Assembly (NCBI RefSeq): GCF_022919575.1
Contig: NZ_CP095071.1
Span: 1,550,001 to 1,614,000, forward strand
Source: Gracilibacillus salinarum
GTDB taxonomy: Bacteria > Bacillota > Bacilli > Bacillales > Amphibacillaceae
Direction: 5' to 3'
Length of the DNA stretch: 64,000 nucleotides
Below the pieces are notes generated by a model. That model had not been told where the DNA came from. It did not search any database and saw only the letters and a list, made by a program, of their open reading frames with translations. Shown here piece by piece: positions 61,894 through 64,000 of the stretch. The position numbers and the translations under genes were made by a program. Position 1 is the first letter of the stretch. Every line of letters starts with the position of its first letter.

Positions 61894-62790
61894 CTACTCT
61901 TTTACCGAACCTAATGTAATGCCGTGAATAAAGTAACGCTGGAGAAATGGATAAACGAGCAGAACAGGAATCATCGCGATAAATATTTTGGCTGCATCCA
62001 ACGTTCGATTGGATAATTCACTTAAACGTTTATATTGATCCTCTGTCATCGTTGATGGGTCAACAGAGACGACTAACTGCTGGATATACGTCTGCAACGG
62101 ATAAAATTCCTCTCTAGTCATGAAAATCAAACCGTAGAGAAATTCGTTCCAATGATAAACAATGCTGAATAGCGAAATGGTTGCAAGAACGGGTACAGAT
62201 AATGGAATAAAAACCTTCGTTAAAATATACCAAGGGCCAGCACCGTCGACCAAGGCCGCTTCTTCTAATGACGAAGGCAGGTTCCGAAAGAAGTTAATCG
62301 TTAAAATTATATTAAAGACAATTGTTTGTGCCCCGCCGACCAGCACGAGCGCCCAAATACTGTTCATCAGACCGTATGCCTTGATGGTCAAATATAACGG
62401 AATTAAACCGCCATTGAATAGCATCGTAAAGATCAAAGTCCACATCAGGACATTGCGACCTTTAAAATCTTTAACTGTTTTCGATAACGGGTACGCCATT
62501 AATGGCACAATAATAAAATTTAATCCGGCACCTAACACAACCCGCTGAACCGAAATCCAAAACGATTTAAAAAACTGACTATCCTGTAACAGCTGTTGAT
62601 AGGAATTGAAATTAAAATCAACCGGCCATAATCCGACAGCCCCTGCTGCTGCCGCTGATTTCGAACTTAATGATAATGCCAAGGTATACCACAATGGCAA
62701 TATACACGTGATGGCGATCACCACTAGTATAATAATTAGAATGATATCAACCATTTTTGAAGAAAACGTCTTACTCTTAAACATATCCAT
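61894..62790 (-). CDS. lplC: Carbohydrate ABC transporter permease, LplC/YtcP type
   Basis: 298 residues, six helices. MalG-like: ILPLWYTLALSLSSKSAAAA at the start, RVVLGAGLNFIIVPLMAYPL, the ATPase-contact loop EEAALVDGAGPWYILTKVFI near residue 188, and the terminal FLQRYFIHGITLGSVKE (the family ending). Pairs with the 62800 permease; the ATPase is not in the operon, as usual, and would be a shared MsmX-type protein. Confidence 0.92.
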   Translation of the reverse strand: MDMFKSKTFSSKMVDIILIIILVVIAITCILPLWYTLALSLSSKSAAAAGAVGLWPVDFNFNSYQQLLQDSQFFKSFWISVQRVVLGAGLNFIIVPLMAYPLSKTVKDFKGRNVLMWTLIFTMLFNGGLIPLYLTIKAYGLMNSIWALVLVGGAQTIVFNIILTINFFRNLPSSLEEAALVDGAGPWYILTKVFIPLSVPVLATISLFSIVYHWNEFLYGLIFMTREEFYPLQTYIQQLVVSVDPSTMTEDQYKRLSELSNRTLDAAKIFIAMIPVLLVYPFLQRYFIHGITLGSVKE

Positions 62791-62799
62791 CCTCCTTCC

Positions 62800-63690
62800 T
62801 TAGAAAATCCGGTAATTCGTAAATCGATAAGCGAGATAGTAGGATAAACTGATCAACATAAAGCCTGCTACTGATTTTAATAGTCCTACTGCAGTCGCTA
62901 ATTCATATTGCAAATTCAATAAGCCAGCACGATACACCCAAGTGTCGATAATATCCCCACTTGAATACACTAGCGGATTATATAAGTTAAAAATTTGATC
63001 AAACCCTGCATTCAGCACGTTTCCTAGACTCAATACCGCTAACAAGACAGCAGTTGTCCGGATGCCAGGCAATGTGACATGCCATAACAGCCGCAGCCGG
63101 GACGCGCCATCAATACTCGCCGCTTCATATAATGCAGGATTTATGCCGGTTAATGCCGCTAAGTAAATGATGGTATTGAAACCAAATTCCTTCCAGACAT
63201 CACTGCCGACAACAAGGAACGGAAATAAATCAGCCCTGCCAAAAAACAAAACCGGATCGATACCAAACATAGCTAATAACTGATTAATCGGTCCACCGTA
63301 GGCAAAAATATCGAGCAGCACGCCACCTAGAATAACCCATGACAGAAAGTGTGGTAAGTATACGATCGTCTGAATCGACCGTTTTAGCCCCATGTACCTT
63401 ACTTCATTCAGCATTAACGCAAATACGAGTGGTACAATGAGGTTACCGACAATTTTCATAATGGCTATATAAATCGTATTGAAAAAAACATTCATCGTAT
63501 CATTGAGCTCAAACATATAGCGAAATGTTTCCAGACCGACGAATTCTGATCCAAATACACCTAGACCCGGATTATAATTCTGAAACGCGATCACGATCCC
63601 GAACATCGGCACAATACTAAATAAAATTAACCATATAAAGCCGGGTAAGAGCATCAAATAATAATGTTTAGCAAATCCTTTCGTTCTCAT
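62800..63690 (-). CDS. lplB: Carbohydrate ABC transporter permease, LplB/YteP type
   Basis: 296 residues, six helices. YYLMLLPGFIWLILFSIVPM at the start, IAFQNYNPGLGVFGSEFVGL, VYLPHFLSWVILGGVLLDIF, and the EAA-type loop YEAASIDGASRLRLLWHVTL near residue 190; ends SYYLAYRFTNYRIF. ATG follows GAAAGGAG. It precedes lplC by 9 nt and follows the binding-protein gene across a hairpin-rich gap. Confidence 0.92.
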   Translation of the reverse strand: MRTKGFAKHYYLMLLPGFIWLILFSIVPMFGIVIAFQNYNPGLGVFGSEFVGLETFRYMFELNDTMNVFFNTIYIAIMKIVGNLIVPLVFALMLNEVRYMGLKRSIQTIVYLPHFLSWVILGGVLLDIFAYGGPINQLLAMFGIDPVLFFGRADLFPFLVVGSDVWKEFGFNTIIYLAALTGINPALYEAASIDGASRLRLLWHVTLPGIRTTAVLLAVLSLGNVLNAGFDQIFNLYNPLVYSSGDIIDTWVYRAGLLNLQYELATAVGLLKSVAGFMLISLSYYLAYRFTNYRIF

Positions 63691-63710
63691 GTCCAGGTAC
63701 TCCTTTCATA

Positions 63711-63738
63711 AAAAGGCGCCGTATATCCGACGCCTTTG
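63711..63738 (-). terminator. Hairpin before the LplB-type gene (partial terminator)
   Basis: AAAGGCG and CGCCTTT with inner paired bases; T5 follows on the minus strand just upstream of the lplB-type ribosome site. It may reduce permease relative to binding protein. Confidence 0.65.
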
Positions 63739-63751
63739 CTCCCATTTATCA

Positions 63752-63884
63752 CGGTGCTAACCGTCTGTATGACTCCCACTTCAAGCTTCGATTATCACAA
63801 AGAGGCTAAGTGGGAGTAAACAGACGCTAATACCCTGATAAGTTTCGCTAATGATCAGCAGTGGTCAACCCACCCCACTGATCA
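63752..63884 (-). other. Two stem-loops between binding protein and permease genes
   Basis: Hairpin 1: CCGTCTGTATGACTCCCACT (63761-63780) against AAGTGGGAGTAAACAGACG (63808-63826). Hairpin 2: TGATCAGCAGTGG (63852-63864) against CCCACTGATCA (63874-63884). They could protect the 3' end of the binding-protein mRNA after processing. Confidence 0.65.
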
Positions 63885-63894
63885 AAGTCTCACT

Positions 63895-64000
63895 TTATTT
63901 AGCTACTACGTCTGCTACTTCTTCTGTAATTTGCTCGCCACCTTGATTGTTCCAGTCTTCTACAAACTGATCAAAGGCATCTAAGGATTCGGTACCCATT
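63895..64000 (-). CDS. Solute-binding protein of the LplA/YtcQ type (C-terminal end only)
   Basis: The last 34 codons, MGTESLDAFDQFVEDWNNQG then GEQITEEVADVVAK, followed by TAA. The ending EAFDKFVEDWNNQGGEQIT-like with VNEW/VADW is characteristic of LplA-type lipoprotein sugar receptors. Position directly before the LplB and LplC permeases supports it. The rest lies outside the window. Confidence 0.8.
   Translation of the reverse strand, partial: MGTESLDAFDQFVEDWNNQGGEQITEEVADVVAK

Noticed and set aside
1..64000. tRNA or rRNA genes, phage or replication origin
   Set aside because: No cloverleaf, rRNA-like block, integrase, phage structural gene or DnaA-box cluster was seen on reading both strands.

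Overview
The window looks like part of the chromosome of a low-GC Gram-positive bacterium of the family Bacillaceae, probably a halophilic or alkaliphilic genus near Gracilibacillus, Amphibacillus or Oceanobacillus. The reasons are strong AGGAGG ribosome binding sites, GTG and TTG starts, CcpA-type cre operators, a ykkC guanidine riboswitch, YhfI-, YneR- and YesL-like genes, and protein identity by eye. The genus is inference; no rRNA or tRNA gene was seen.

Layout. 1-2636: a beta-glucoside or chitobiose type locus (GH4 6-phospho-beta-glucosidase, GntR regulator, ChbG/YdjC deacetylase) and a 26-residue membrane peptide. 2774-6198: YhfI-like hydrolase, MelA-like GH4 enzyme, AraC regulator. 6347-7714: a dispersed repeat element broken by an ORF-less group II intron, followed by a 52-bp tandem array. 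7822-13024: an ECF transporter operon (S, fused A, T) with a PHP phosphoesterase, divergent from an RpiR regulator. 13074-15856: a two-component system and a double-PepSY protein. 16698-24530: heme O synthase, SAM hydrolase, a dehydrogenase, Ca2+ ATPase, CNNM protein and an ArsR-type regulator. 24533-26683: a complete IS66-family element with an 8-bp target duplication. 27401-39524: a 1997-residue surface protein and housekeeping genes separated by repeat copies. 39628-43571: a catabolic operon of Gfo/Idh/MocA dehydrogenases, a TIM-barrel isomerase and ThuA. 43711-45828: hemolysin III, a second tandem array and a riboswitch-controlled SMR pair. 45801-64000: a plant cell wall region with a bifunctional PL10/CE8 pectinase, AraC regulator, choice-of-anchor I protein, GH5 endoglucanase, NhaC antiporter, GH43 enzyme, YesL and an LplABC-type ABC transporter that runs off the window.

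How it fits together. Three secreted proteins end in the sorting motif LPDTATN and a fourth in MPETATN, so one sortase probably displays pectinase, cellulase and two phosphoesterase-like proteins on the wall. Oligosaccharides released there could enter through the LplBC-type transporter and be processed by GH43, GH4 and the Gfo/Idh operon. Four promoters of this programme carry a cre box at or just after the -10, which suggests shared glucose repression.

Non-coding structure is rich. Eight copies of a terminal-inverted-repeat element (about 160-660 bp without insertions) occupy intergenic gaps, usually beside a terminator. Two related 51/52-bp tandem arrays and a 21-bp array also lie at gene 3' ends.
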